A stretch of 64,000 bases of DNA from Streptomyces sp. HNM0575 (GTDB taxonomy: Bacteria > Actinomycetota > Actinomycetes > Streptomycetales > Streptomycetaceae). The stretch is from contig NZ_JAASAG010000008.1 of the NCBI RefSeq assembly GCF_012726265.1, positions 1-64,000 on the forward strand. Reading direction: 5' to 3'. How positions within the stretch are numbered: the stretch's first letter is position 1; each line of letters begins with the position of its first letter. The notes under the pieces were generated by a model. It was not told the origin of the DNA. It was given only the letters and a program-made list of their open reading frames with translations, and made no database searches. This document shows, piece by piece, positions 26,459-36,238 of the stretch. The translations under genes were made by a program, and so were the position numbers.

Positions 26459-27031
26459 TCAGCGGTTCTCGCCCGGCACCCACATCACGTCGCCGACGGC
26501 CTTGTTGGCCGAGCGCGCCAGGATGAACAGCAGGTCGGAGAGGCGGTTGAGATAGGTCGCCGTCAGCGGGTTCATGGTGTCGCCGTGCTCGTCCAGCGCG
26601 AACCACGTCGAGCGCTCGGCCCTGCGTACGACGGTGCACGCCTGGTGCAGCAGCGCCGCGCCCGCCGTGCCGCCGGGGAGGATGAAGCTGCGCAGCTTGT
26701 CCAGCTCCTGGAGGAAGGCGTCGCAGTCCGCCTCCAGCTTGTCGATGTAGCTCTGCTCGACGCGCAGCGGCGGGAACTCCGGGTCCTGGACGACGGGTGT
26801 GGCCAGATCGGCCCCGACGTCGAAGAGGTCGTTCTGCACGCGTACGAGCACGGTGGTGATCTCCTGCGGCAGTTCGCCCAGGGCGAGGGCGACGCCGATC
26901 GCGGCGTTGGCCTCGTTGGCGTCGGCGTAGGCCGCGATGCGCGTGTCGGTCTTGGCGGTGCGGCTCATGTCGCCGAGGGCGGTGCTGCCGGAGTCGCCGG
27001 TACGTGTGTAGATGCGCGTCAGGTTGACCAT
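26459..27031 (-). CDS. Cob(I)alamin adenosyltransferase, PduO type
   Basis: 190 residues from ATG 27031; the frame opens 7 codons earlier. It transfers adenosyl from ATP to cob(I)alamin to give adenosylcobalamin. Family features are the N-terminal ATP motif 'YTRTGDSGSTALGD' (residues 8-21), 'FILPGGTAGAALLHQACTVVRRAER' near 115, and 'NRLSDLLFILAR' near 165. The product is the cofactor of methylmalonyl-CoA mutase, whose partners MeaB and epimerase are encoded at 59-62 kb. Confidence 0.93.
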   Translation of the reverse strand: MVNLTRIYTRTGDSGSTALGDMSRTAKTDTRIAAYADANEANAAIGVALALGELPQEITTVLVRVQNDLFDVGADLATPVVQDPEFPPLRVEQSYIDKLEADCDAFLQELDKLRSFILPGGTAGAALLHQACTVVRRAERSTWFALDEHGDTMNPLTATYLNRLSDLLFILARSANKAVGDVMWVPGENR

Positions 27032-27149
27032 GTACCGAGCGTACGGTGTCACGCCCGGACGGGCCCGGCGGGTCCGTCCGCATCAGGCGGCGTACGGGAC
27101 GTTCCCCGCCCGCCCTGGGTGAGCCGACGGACGGGCCGTACTCATGGCA

Positions 27150-27191
27150 GAGGGCGGGTTCACGGCGTCGGTACGCCGTGGACCCGCCCTC
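27150..27191 (-). terminator. Strong hairpin terminator between the permease and the adenosyltransferase region
   Basis: A perfect 10-base stem (27150-27159 with 27182-27191) and a perfect inner 8-base stem (27161-27168 with 27173-27180). It lies 27 bases beyond the permease stop, on the minus-strand downstream side. Confidence 0.85.
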
Positions 27192-27217
27192 CTGTTCTGC
27201 GCGGTCCGGCCGGAGGC

Positions 27218-28924
27218 TCAGTGGGCCTGCGGCGGTGAACCCTCAGATGCGTCCTGCCTGTTGAGGATCTCCTGCACCCGCTCCCTGGGCAGCGCCGAGC
27301 GCAGCGCCAGCCAGAGCACGATGGCGGTGAGGACGAGGCAGGCCACGGCGCCGAGGTTGAAGTCGAGGAGGCCGAGGTTTCCGGCCTTCTCCTTCTGCTC
27401 CGGGTAGTCGCCGACGTAGCTGATGACGGCCAGCCCGGCGTACCAGACCAGGATCCACCAGCCGTGCTTGAAGTCGAGCGGGGGCGTCTGCTGCTTGGCG
27501 ACCGCGTAGTACACGGCCATCAGCACATAGCCCAGGATGATCGCGACGAAGAGCTTCCAGTTGGTGTCCCAGCCCGTCCAGTAGATGATCAGGTTCGTCG
27601 ACCACAGGGCGAGGAATCCGATGACCCAGCCGAACCTGTTGCCGAGATGGAACGGGCGCGGGTGGTCCGGCATCTGCTTGCGCATCGCCAGCAGGACGAG
27701 CGGTCCGCAACCGAAGGAGAGGACCGTGGAGTTGGTGACGAACTCCACCAGCTTGCTCCAGCCGGGGAAGGGCAGGAAGAAGAAGCATCCGACGACGAAG
27801 GCCAGGATGAGGCTGACCCAGGGGACGCCGGTGGCGTTGACCTTCGAGAGACCGGCGGGCGCGTTGCCGTTGCGGCCCATCGCGTAGGAGATGCGGGCCG
27901 TGACGCCGGCGTAGATCAGGCCGGTGTCTCCGGGGGAGATGATGGCGTCGGCGTAGAGGATGCCGGCCAGCCACACCGCACCGAGGATGCCCGCGATCGC
28001 CGCGAGCGGACCGAACGTCGCCAGTACGTCCCCGTGGGAGCTGAAGTGGGCTCCGACTGCCTGCCAGCCCTCGGCCTTGATGGCGCTGCTCGGCACGGCG
28101 CCGAGGAAGGCGATCTGGAGCAGGATGTAGATGATGCCGCAGATGACGACGGAACCGATGAGGGTCAGCGGCACATTCCGCTTCGGGTTGTCGGTCTCGC
28201 CCGCGAGTTCCACGCCCTGACGGAATCCGAAGAAGGAGAAGGCGATGCCCGCGGTGGCGACCGCGGAGAACACCCCTTGTGAGCCGTACGGTGCGAATCC
28301 GCCGAATTCGGGCGACGTGATGTGTTCCGGGTTGAAGCTCAGCCCGAAGAAGACCCCGATGACGACCAGGATGACGACGAGTTTCCACCACACCAGGATG
28401 TTGTTGATCCGGGCGAACCACCGCACGCCGAAGAAGTTGACGATCACGAAGACCGCCATGAGTACGACGGAGACCGCGGTGCCGGCAGGCGTGAGGACGG
28501 CTTCCTTCTCCTTGATCTCCTGAAGCCACGGAATGTAGTTGGTGGAATACTGGACGACCGCCAGGACTTCCACGGGTGCCACCGCGGCGGCGGCGATCCA
28601 CGTGACCCACCCGATGGAGAAGCTCGTGAAGGAACCGAACGAATAGTGCGGATAACGGGCCACACCGCCCGAGTGCGGGAACATCGTGCCGAGTTCCGAG
28701 TAGGTCATCCCGATGATGACGAACATGACGCAGCCGATGGCCCAGGAGACGATGGATGCGGGCCCCGCGAGCTGAGACGCGTCGAGAGCTCCGAAGAGCC
28801 AGCCGGAGCCGATGATGGAGCCGACCGCCGTGAAGAGCAGCCCGATTGTGCCGAATTCCCGTTTGAGTTTGTTGTCGTCGCCGCCCTCGTGAAGTGGTGC
28901 CTCGGGGCTGCTGTCCACGGCCAT
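27218..28924 (-). CDS. APC-superfamily amino acid permease
   Basis: 568 residues, about twelve to fourteen membrane helices, with a ~25-residue acidic N-terminus. The first helix has the unwound substrate motif 'GSIIGSGWLFG' and the sixth carries 'GIAFSFFGFRQGVELAGETDNPKRNVP', both typical of the APC (YdgI/aspartate-proton symporter-like) group. The substrate is probably an amino acid; it cannot be fixed further. ATG 28924 follows aggaggaggccgc. Monocistronic, with its own terminator. Confidence 0.88.
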   Translation of the reverse strand: MAVDSSPEAPLHEGGDDNKLKREFGTIGLLFTAVGSIIGSGWLFGALDASQLAGPASIVSWAIGCVMFVIIGMTYSELGTMFPHSGGVARYPHYSFGSFTSFSIGWVTWIAAAAVAPVEVLAVVQYSTNYIPWLQEIKEKEAVLTPAGTAVSVVLMAVFVIVNFFGVRWFARINNILVWWKLVVILVVIGVFFGLSFNPEHITSPEFGGFAPYGSQGVFSAVATAGIAFSFFGFRQGVELAGETDNPKRNVPLTLIGSVVICGIIYILLQIAFLGAVPSSAIKAEGWQAVGAHFSSHGDVLATFGPLAAIAGILGAVWLAGILYADAIISPGDTGLIYAGVTARISYAMGRNGNAPAGLSKVNATGVPWVSLILAFVVGCFFFLPFPGWSKLVEFVTNSTVLSFGCGPLVLLAMRKQMPDHPRPFHLGNRFGWVIGFLALWSTNLIIYWTGWDTNWKLFVAIILGYVLMAVYYAVAKQQTPPLDFKHGWWILVWYAGLAVISYVGDYPEQKEKAGNLGLLDFNLGAVACLVLTAIVLWLALRSALPRERVQEILNRQDASEGSPPQAH

Positions 28925-29136
28925 GTAGCGGCCTCCTCCTGATTACCGTGTCCTACTCGCCTGCGCGGCCGTGATCGGGTACACGGCTCGACGGAACCAC
29001 AGCAGGGTGCGCGCGCTACCCCATATCTGTCCAGTACGAGCTGTGTTTCGCGGAAAACCCCCAGGAACTGAGGCCGTTATTTTGGGCGGAATTCCAGCGA
29101 TGACGTGACGAAAGGCACAAGTTTCGTTTGTGTGCT

Positions 29137-29892
29137 TCATGCGCCGGCGCGGCGGAAGAGATGTGCCCCTGTCGTCGTGGAGACGGCGGCCAGCAGCACC
29201 GAGACGAGCGCCCCCAGAGCCAGCCTTCCGTCCCCGTACTCCCCGACGAACGCCGCCCGCACCGCGTCCACCAGATACCGGAACGGCACGCACCGCGACA
29301 CCGCGTCCAGCCACCCCGGCGCCAGCGCCATCGGCAGCAGGATGCCCGAGAGCAGCATCGCCGGCAGATTGAAGGCGTTGACCACGGGGGCGAACTCCTG
29401 CGGTGATCCGACCCGCATCGCGAGCGCGTACGACAGCGACGCCAGCGACATCGCGAGCACCCCCACGAAGACGAAGCCCACCGCCACTCCCGCGACGGGT
29501 GCGCGCAGACCGAAGGCGACCCCGACGGCCACCAGCACGAGCGACTGCAACAGCAGCTGGAGCACGTCGCGCAGCAGGCGGCCCAGGAGCAGCGCGAGCC
29601 GGCTCACCGGCGTCACCCGCATCCGCTCGATCACCCCGTGGTGCTTCTCGAGGATGATGCCGAAACCCGCGAACGCCGAGCTGAACAGGCCGAGTTGGAC
29701 GAGCAGCCCGGGTACGAGCGTCTGCCAGGAGTCGCCTCCGCCACCCAGCGGGACCTTCTGGAGCAGCGGCCCGAAGAGGATCAGGAACATCAGCGGCTGG
29801 AGCAGGCCGAAGAGCAGGGAGACCCGTGAGGACAGGGTCTGCCGGACGTAGCGGCCGAAGATGACGCCGGTGTCCGTGAAGAGGCGGAGCAT
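29137..29892 (-). CDS. ABC-2 type exporter permease (drug/daunorubicin-resistance type)
   Basis: 251 residues with six membrane helices. The family features are 'RYVRQTLSSRVSLLFGLLQPLMFLILFG' at the start and 'FNLPAMLLSGILLPMALAPGW' near residue 180. With the upstream ATPase it should form a dimeric exporter. Repetitive DNA (29917-29990) fills the gap to the ATPase gene. Confidence 0.88.
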   Translation of the reverse strand: MLRLFTDTGVIFGRYVRQTLSSRVSLLFGLLQPLMFLILFGPLLQKVPLGGGGDSWQTLVPGLLVQLGLFSSAFAGFGIILEKHHGVIERMRVTPVSRLALLLGRLLRDVLQLLLQSLVLVAVGVAFGLRAPVAGVAVGFVFVGVLAMSLASLSYALAMRVGSPQEFAPVVNAFNLPAMLLSGILLPMALAPGWLDAVSRCVPFRYLVDAVRAAFVGEYGDGRLALGALVSVLLAAVSTTTGAHLFRRAGA

Positions 29893-29916
29893 GGGGGTTC
29901 TTCCTTCGCTTGCGTT

Positions 29917-29990
29917 GCGGTCGTTTCCGTTGCGGTCGTTCCGCTGTGGCTGTGGTCGTTCCGCTGTGGTCGTGGCTGTGGCTGTGCTTC
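29917..29990. repeat. Degenerate GTTCCGCTGTGG-type repeats
   Basis: Imperfect copies of gttccgctgtgg/cgttccgctgtggtcg and gttgcggtcgt(t)tcc fill the 121-base gap between the ATPase and permease genes. They could be simple slippage products. Confidence 0.5.
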
Positions 29991-30013
29991 CTGCGGGCCG
30001 TAGGTCCGCGCCG

Positions 30014-30811
<798 letters not shown>

Positions 30812-30855
30812 GGCGATTACAAAAACAGAGCGGCTTAAAAATTGCAACCGCCCCC

Positions 30856-30878
30856 AACTTTGGCCTGTGGCCAAGTTT
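30856..30878. promoter_or_regulatory. Operator-like palindrome in the divergent ABC/TetR promoter
   Basis: TTGGCC-TGT-GGCCAA (30860-30874) is a perfect inverted repeat, extended with one or two mismatches to aactttggcc...ggccaagttt. It lies between the ATPase start (30811, minus) and the TetR start (about 30914, plus) in an AT-richer gap. This is the usual position of a TetR-family autorepressor site. Confidence 0.7.
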
Positions 30879-30913
30879 TCAACGTATGCAGCGATGTGCC
30901 TACGATGGGCGCC

Positions 30914-31699
30914 ATGGCGAGTGGACGAGGGGCGACCGGTGCCCGGAGCGGGCGGAACGCGGGGGGTGCGCGAGGTGCAGGTGCGCGGGGTGCGCGGGGT
31001 GCGCGAGTCGAGGCGGACGCCGCGGACGCCACGGGCGCTGCGGACGCATCGGACGCGGCGCCGGAGGGCCGTCGGGAGCGCAAGAAGCGGGAGACCAGGC
31101 AGCGGATCTCCGACGTCGCCACCGGCCTGATGCTCGACCGCGGCTTCGACGCCGTGACCGTCGCCGAGATCGCCGAGAGCGCCGACGTCTCCGTCAACAC
31201 GGTCTACAACTACTTCCCGTCCAAGGAGGACATCTTCTTCGACCGGGAAGGGGAGATGACGGAGCGCCCCTCGCGCATCGTCCGGGAGCGCGGGCCCGGT
31301 CAGTCCGCGGCCGGCGCGCTGCTGGCCCGCCTCCGCGAGGACATCGCCGACCGCAGCCTGCACGGCGGAGTCGTCGAGGGATACGACCGGTTCGCCCGGT
31401 GCATCCACGAGGCGTCCACCCTCATGGCCCGCATGATGGTGATGCACCAGCGCACGGCCGACCGGCTCGCGGCCACCCTCCGCGAGGAGACCGGCGCGGC
31501 CCCCGGCGATCCGCGTCCCGAACTGGTGGCGGGGCAGCTGCTCCAGTTCACCAACGCCCTGTTCCGCGACACCACCATCGCCGTCTCCCGTGGCACCGAC
31601 CGCGACGAGGTGGTAAAGGACGCCCTGCACCGCGTCGACGTCTTCGAGTCGCTGGTCGCCGACGAGCTGCTCAACTACGCGCGGCGGCCCGGGGAATGA
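30914..31699 (+). CDS. TetR-family transcriptional regulator
   Basis: 261 residues from ATG 30914; ATG 30905 is an equal alternative, and neither has a clear ribosome-binding site, so the mRNA may be leaderless. A ~50-residue Gly/Ala/Arg-rich low-complexity leader precedes the DNA-binding domain, which runs from 'RRERKKRETRQRISDVATGLML' through the helix-turn-helix ('VTVAEIAESADVSVNTVYNYFPSKEDIFF'). The rest is helical and should bind a ligand. It is divergent from the ABC exporter genes and probably represses them and itself. Confidence 0.88.
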   Translation: MASGRGATGARSGRNAGGARGAGARGARGARVEADAADATGAADASDAAPEGRRERKKRETRQRISDVATGLMLDRGFDAVTVAEIAESADVSVNTVYNYFPSKEDIFFDREGEMTERPSRIVRERGPGQSAAGALLARLREDIADRSLHGGVVEGYDRFARCIHEASTLMARMMVMHQRTADRLAATLREETGAAPGDPRPELVAGQLLQFTNALFRDTTIAVSRGTDRDEVVKDALHRVDVFESLVADELLNYARRPGE

Positions 31700-31702
31700 G
31701 CC

Positions 31703-31726
31703 GCGGACCCGGTCCGGGTGGTCCGC
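31703..31726 (+). terminator. Hairpin after the TetR gene
   Basis: gcggacc (31703-31709) pairs with ggtccgc (31720-31726), and the interior acccgg/ccgggt can pair too. It begins 4 bases after the stop codon. Confidence 0.55.
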
Positions 31727-31923
31727 TCCGGCGGGCCGCGCAGCGCGGGGAAGAACGGCCCCTGTGTGCCCCTGCTCCCGCGAGCCGTGCGGGTTGGACA
31801 CCTCCGGTGTGATGTCCGCCATGTGAGACGTGACGCGTGTCTCTTCGCCGCCACAAGGCCTGCACGAAGCGCTAATGTCCGCCCAACAGGCGTTCTCGCA
31901 AAGGCAAGGGCAGGTAGGGCCAG

Positions 31924-32781
31924 GTGGCTGTCGTGGGGAAGAAGCTCGCCGTCGTCGGTGCCGGACTCATGGGGTCCGGGATCGCTCAGGTCTCGGCCCG
32001 GGCGGGCTGGGACGTGACCCTGCGCGACGTGACCGGCGAGGCGCTCACCCGCGGCACCGACGGCATCAAGGCGTCGTACGAGAAGTTCGTGAGCAAGGGC
32101 AAGCTCGAAGCCGCCGAGGCGGAGGCCGCGCTCGCGCGCATCACGACCACCACGGACCTGGACGCGGCGGCCGACGCGGACGTCGTCGTCGAGGCCGTAT
32201 TCGAGAAGATCGAGGTCAAGCAGGAGATCTTCGGCCGGCTGGACACCCTGGTGAAGGACGGCGCGATCCTCGCCTCCAACACCTCCGCCATCCCGATCAC
32301 GAAGATCGCGGCCGCGACGTCGCGTCCCGAACGGGTCGTCGGCACACACTTCTTCTCGCCCGTGCCGATGATGACGCTGTGCGAGCTGGTGCGCGGTCAC
32401 CGTACGAGCGACGAAACCCTCGCCGCCGCACGCGAGTTCGCGGAGTCCGTCGGCAAGACCTGCGTGGTCGTCAACCGCGACGTCGCCGGTTTCGTCACCA
32501 CGCGGCTCATCTCGGCGCTCGTCGTCGAGGCGGCGAAGCTGCACGAGTCCGGCGTGGCCACCGCCGAAGACATCGACACGGCCTGCAAGCTGGGGTTCGG
32601 GCACGCCATGGGCCCGTTGGCCACGGCAGACCTGACAGGCGTCGACATCCTGCTGCACGCCAGCGAGAACATCTACACCGAGTCGCGCGACCCGAAGTTC
32701 GCGCCGCCCGAATCGATGCGCAGGATGGTCGACGCGGGCGACATCGGCCGTAAGAGCGGCCGGGGTTACTACGACCACTGA
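31924..32781 (+). CDS. 3-hydroxybutyryl-CoA dehydrogenase
   Basis: 285 residues from GTG 31924 (GTG 31933 is an alternative; no strong ribosome-binding site). It interconverts acetoacetyl-CoA and 3-hydroxybutyryl-CoA with NAD(P)H. The dinucleotide motif is 'VVGAGLMGSGIA' (about residues 10-21). The catalytic His lies in 'GTHFFSPVPMM', with the Glu in 'ADVVVEAVFE'. The C-terminal domain has 'DRVAGFVTTRL'-type sequence (NRDVAGFVTTRLIS). It can work with the thiolase at 59.9 kb. Confidence 0.93.
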   Translation: MAVVGKKLAVVGAGLMGSGIAQVSARAGWDVTLRDVTGEALTRGTDGIKASYEKFVSKGKLEAAEAEAALARITTTTDLDAAADADVVVEAVFEKIEVKQEIFGRLDTLVKDGAILASNTSAIPITKIAAATSRPERVVGTHFFSPVPMMTLCELVRGHRTSDETLAAAREFAESVGKTCVVVNRDVAGFVTTRLISALVVEAAKLHESGVATAEDIDTACKLGFGHAMGPLATADLTGVDILLHASENIYTESRDPKFAPPESMRRMVDAGDIGRKSGRGYYDH

Positions 32782-32782
32782 C

Positions 32783-32848
32783 CACACGCACGCACACGCA
32801 CAGACGCGGGCACGCACCGCACGCACACGCAGGAACGCACACACGACG
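32783..32848. repeat. CACACGCACG-type microsatellite after the dehydrogenase gene
   Basis: About 65 bases made almost wholly of acgcac/cacgcac units, beginning right after the stop codon at 32781. No hairpin is formed, so it is not a terminator of the usual kind. Confidence 0.7.
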
Positions 32849-33018
32849 GACCGACTGCCGCTCTACGGCGGCGCGTTCGAGAGGGCATCGCCCGCGAGGG
32901 TGATTTCCGTATCGGTTCGAGCACGGACGGCAACCGGGCTGCGGGAATCGCAGTCAGTTGTGGTGAGACATACAAGACGTGAAGGTACGCGCAGCAGAGA
33001 CACATCCGGGGAGCGGTT

Positions 33019-33372
33019 ATGCAGATCAGGGGCGACCACGCCGAGCTGGCCGTCGGGGGTCGCCTCGACGTCCGGAGCGCGGCGGACGCCCGTACGGTCC
33101 TTCACTCCGCCGTCGACTCCGGCGACGGCGACCTGGTGCTGGATCTCGCCGGACTCGACTCATGGGACGCGACCGGTCTCGGCGTCATCATGGGCGCGCA
33201 CCGCAGAGCCGGCCGCTGCGGCCGCAGACTGGTGCTGCGCGACGTTCCGCCCCAGATGCAGCGGCTGTTGGTGGCCACCCGGCTGCACCGGATCCTCGCC
33301 ATCGAAGGCGGGCTGACGGCCTCCGAGGCGCAGATTCTCACCAAGCTTGACGTGCACGGCGGTTCAGCCTGA
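33019..33372 (+). CDS. STAS-domain anti-sigma-factor antagonist-like protein
   Basis: 117 residues, one STAS domain. Strand-helix features match SpoIIAA-like proteins: 'ELAVGGRLDVRSAADARTVL', then 'LVLDLAGLDSWDATGLGVIM'. The residue phosphorylated in SpoIIAA/BldG is Ser in DSSGL; here the corresponding position reads ATGLG, so Thr is the candidate. ATG 33019 follows ggggagcggtt. No cognate anti-sigma kinase is adjacent. Confidence 0.85.
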   Translation: MQIRGDHAELAVGGRLDVRSAADARTVLHSAVDSGDGDLVLDLAGLDSWDATGLGVIMGAHRRAGRCGRRLVLRDVPPQMQRLLVATRLHRILAIEGGLTASEAQILTKLDVHGGSA

Positions 33373-33493
33373 GCGCTCGCGGTAATACTGTGCCGGAAGC
33401 AGCGCCCGGTGCTGCCGTTCGCGCCGACCTGCGACGGGAGATGCCGATCTAGGCGGGGCGTGCTCGTACCGGAGCAACTGGGGGCATTCCACC

Positions 33494-36238
33494 ATGGTTC
33501 AGCACGGCAACACTCAGCACGGCGGCGGACACGGCGGCGCGGAGAGCGGCGGCATGGGCGGATACGCGGCGGAGCCCGGCCCCGGACGCCCCGTACGGCT
33601 GGTCGTCGGCAGGCAGCTGCTCACCGTGAACCCCGTCGACGGCAGCGAGGTGGAGCCCTGCCCGCCCACCGAGGCGCCCGGCGAGCCCCGACGGCTGACC
33701 CTTGGCGAACGCGCTGAGCGCGAGCGTGCGGGAGGCCGGAGCCCGGGCGGCGAAGGCCCGGCGTACGCGCGTGACACCGGCGGCGGCCGACCCGGTTCCA
33801 TACCGGACTCCACAGCCGGGCCGCACGGGGAGGCTGACGGCGGGCAGCCGCCGGCGCCCGGCGCTCCCGGCAGACGCGCGATACCCATGCTCGAACGGGA
33901 CGAGGACCGCGAGCGCCTGGCAGGGCAGCTGGCCCGCGGCCGTTCCATACGGCTGACCGGCCTTCCCGGTTCCGGACGCACCACGCTCCTGGACGCGGTC
34001 GCCTCCGATGTCGCGGACCTCGCGCCGGACGGCGTGATCCGGCTGAGCGGCCACCGCCGTACGGTCTCCGACCTCCTTCAGGAACTCTTCGCCGCGGTGC
34101 ACGACGCACCGTTCCACCGCCCCGACGACGAGGAGATACGCGCGGCGCTGCACGGCGTGGGCGCCGTGGTCGTCGTCGACGACCTCTCCTTCGGCGGTGA
34201 CGCACTCGATCAACTCCTCGAAGCCACGCCCGAATGCGCCTTCCTCTTCGCGGTCACCCCGGACGTCGCGCCTGCCTCCGGCGACGTCCACGTGGAGGAG
34301 TTCCGGCTCGCCGGGCTCAGCCGCACCGCATGCCTGGAGCTGCTGGAGCACGCCGTACGAAGACCGCTGACCGACGAGGAGGCGGACGCCGCGCAGGACA
34401 TGTGGTTCGCCTCCGAGGAGTCCTCGGGCGGTCTGCCGCTGCGCTTCGTACAAGCGGGCGCGCTGCTGCGTTACGGCGGCCGCACCGGCGAGCTGAGCGG
34501 GACCCGCAACAGCGCCATGAGCGCACGTGTCGCCGAGCGGCTGTCCGCCGCCGCACGCGACGTGCTGCGATTCGCGCTCTCCCTCGGCGGCGAACTGCCG
34601 CACCGCACCCAACTGCCCGCGCTCGTCGGGGATCCGCAGGCCGACGAGGCGGAGGGCGAGCTGGCACGCGCCGGGCTCGTCACCGCCGCGGGCGGGCACT
34701 ACCGGCTTGCGGCCGGAGTGGCCGACGCGCTGTCCGCGGCGGGGTTCGCCGACGGTACGGGCGGCCGCGCCCTGATGGCGGCGCATCACTACGGCTGGTG
34801 GGCCGGCCACCCCTCGGTGACTCCCGCGATGGCCGCCGCCGAGGCGGACACCGTGCTCGCCGCCCTGCACGGAGCGCACCGCGGCGGCCATGCGAGCGCG
34901 GCGGTGCTGCTGGCGCGCTCGGCGGCTCCGGCGCTGGCGGCCTCGCTGCGCTGGAGCGCGTGGGACAAGGTGCTGCGCGGCGGTCTGGAGGCCGCGCGCA
35001 CATCGGGCGAAGTGGCTCAAGAGGCGTATTTCCACCACGAGTTGGGTGTGCTGGCGCTCTGCGCCGGGCAGTTGCCGCGGGCCGTCGCCGAGCTTGAGGC
35101 GTCCATCGCGCTGCGCGGCGCACTCGCTGATCAGCAGGGCACCTTCGCGGGGCGGCGCGCGCTCGCGCTGGCCACGGACCTGCTCGTCGCCCAGCATCCC
35201 GCGGCTCCGGTGGGGCCCGGCCCCGCGGACGGTCCCGGGGTGCCGGGCGCCGGAGGGCGGCCCGGTGCGCCCTCCGTACCGGGAGAGCACAAGCCCGCTG
35301 CCGCCGCTCATCACGGTCAGGCCGGGGCGGAACCCGTCGCATACGACGGCGACGACAGACCCACGCGCTCGCTCGCGGCCTCTCTCAGAGGGCACAGACG
35401 GGGAGAGCGGCGGGACGAGGAGCCCGAGACGGCACGTACGGTCGCCGCCTCGATCGCCGGTCCGCGGGCCGGCGCGGTGGGCCAGGCCGCCGACACCAGG
35501 CCCGTGCTCGTCCACTCCGCCCGCAACGCGGTCGCGTACGGGGCCCGCAGGAATCTGGCCGCGGCGGGCGCAGGCGCCGTGCTGATCGCGGTGCTCGCCA
35601 CGATCGTCGGGCTGGGCCGGATGCCCGACGACGGCACCGGCCCGCTGGACCGAGGCAAGCCCGGGTCGACGTCGCAGCGGGACGACCACAGCGAACTGAA
35701 CGCGGACGAGCCCGGCAGCGGCAGCCCCAGCAGCCGGGAGAGCAGCAAGTCGGGCAGCCCCAGCGAATCCAGTGACTCCCCCGAGGCGTCCGAGAGCGCG
35801 AGCAAGGAGTCGCCCAGCAAGAGCAGTTCGGCACCCGACGACCCGTCGTCGAGCAGCGAGCCGGGCGACGCCGGAGGCTCGGGCGACGGCTCCCCGACCG
35901 GCAGTCCGGGGGACAGCGGCGGCACGGACGACGGCGGTACCGATGACGGCGGTACCGATGACGGCGGTACCGACAACGGTGGTACGGACGACGGCGGTAC
36001 CGACAACGGTGGTACGGACGACGGTGGTACGGACGACGGCGGCACCGATACCACCGGCGGTACCAGCACCGGGGGGACCAACACCGGCGGCACCAACACC
36101 GGCGGTACCACCGGAGGCAACAACAACGGCGGCAACGACGGCGGCGGAAGCTCCGGCACCGGAGGGACCACGAGCGGCACGATCCTCGGCGCCATGGGCT
36201 TCGCGCCGACCACCGACCCGGGCTACTTCGCCGTCTGA
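33494..36238 (+). CDS. Large membrane-anchored AAA/NB-ARC-like ATPase with Gly-Thr-Asp repeat tail
   Basis: 914 residues. Residues 1-130 are a low-complexity leader. The ATPase part starts near 135 ('MLERDEDRERLAGQLARG'); its P-loop reads 'GLPGSGRTT' with Arg162 where Lys is usual. Walker B is 'AVVVVDDLSFGG' near 225. A helical region with 'SLGGELPHRTQLPALVGD' and TPR-like repeats ('HELGVLALCAGQLPRAVAELE') follows to ~residue 570. One membrane helix lies at about 693-710 ('AGAGAVLIAVLATIVGLG'). The rest is Ser/Glu/Asp-rich, then GGTDD repeats from residue 809 and a final 'GAMGFAPTTDPGYFAV'. The tail is probably outside the membrane. STAND-type signalling is inferred; streptomycete relatives are annotated only as ATP-binding proteins. 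Confidence 0.75.
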   Translation: MVQHGNTQHGGGHGGAESGGMGGYAAEPGPGRPVRLVVGRQLLTVNPVDGSEVEPCPPTEAPGEPRRLTLGERAERERAGGRSPGGEGPAYARDTGGGRPGSIPDSTAGPHGEADGGQPPAPGAPGRRAIPMLERDEDRERLAGQLARGRSIRLTGLPGSGRTTLLDAVASDVADLAPDGVIRLSGHRRTVSDLLQELFAAVHDAPFHRPDDEEIRAALHGVGAVVVVDDLSFGGDALDQLLEATPECAFLFAVTPDVAPASGDVHVEEFRLAGLSRTACLELLEHAVRRPLTDEEADAAQDMWFASEESSGGLPLRFVQAGALLRYGGRTGELSGTRNSAMSARVAERLSAAARDVLRFALSLGGELPHRTQLPALVGDPQADEAEGELARAGLVTAAGGHYRLAAGVADALSAAGFADGTGGRALMAAHHYGWWAGHPSVTPAMAAAEADTVLAALHGAHRGGHASAAVLLARSAAPALAASLRWSAWDKVLRGGLEAARTSGEVAQEAYFHHELGVLALCAGQLPRAVAELEASIALRGALADQQGTFAGRRALALATDLLVAQHPAAPVGPGPADGPGVPGAGGRPGAPSVPGEHKPAAAAHHGQAGAEPVAYDGDDRPTRSLAASLRGHRRGERRDEEPETARTVAASIAGPRAGAVGQAADTRPVLVHSARNAVAYGARRNLAAAGAGAVLIAVLATIVGLGRMPDDGTGPLDRGKPGSTSQRDDHSELNADEPGSGSPSSRESSKSGSPSESSDSPEASESASKESPSKSSSAPDDPSSSSEPGDAGGSGDGSPTGSPGDSGGTDDGGTDDGGTDDGGTDNGGTDDGGTDNGGTDDGGTDDGGTDTTGGTSTGGTNTGGTNTGGTTGGNNNGGNDGGGSSGTGGTTSGTILGAMGFAPTTDPGYFAV
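35918..36052 (+). repeat. 15-bp tandem repeats encoding GGTDD/GGTDN, nine units
   Basis: Nine consecutive units of five codons within the ATPase gene, several identical at DNA level (ggcggtaccgatgac). Related GGT-S/N-T units continue to about 36120. Identical neighbouring units show recent slippage or expansion, so length may vary between strains. Confidence 0.85.

Noticed and set aside
35918..36120. Short regular repeats considered as a CRISPR array
   Set aside because: Units are contiguous five-codon repeats in an open coding frame, without spacers or cas genes. The 62.5-kb repeats also lack spacers.
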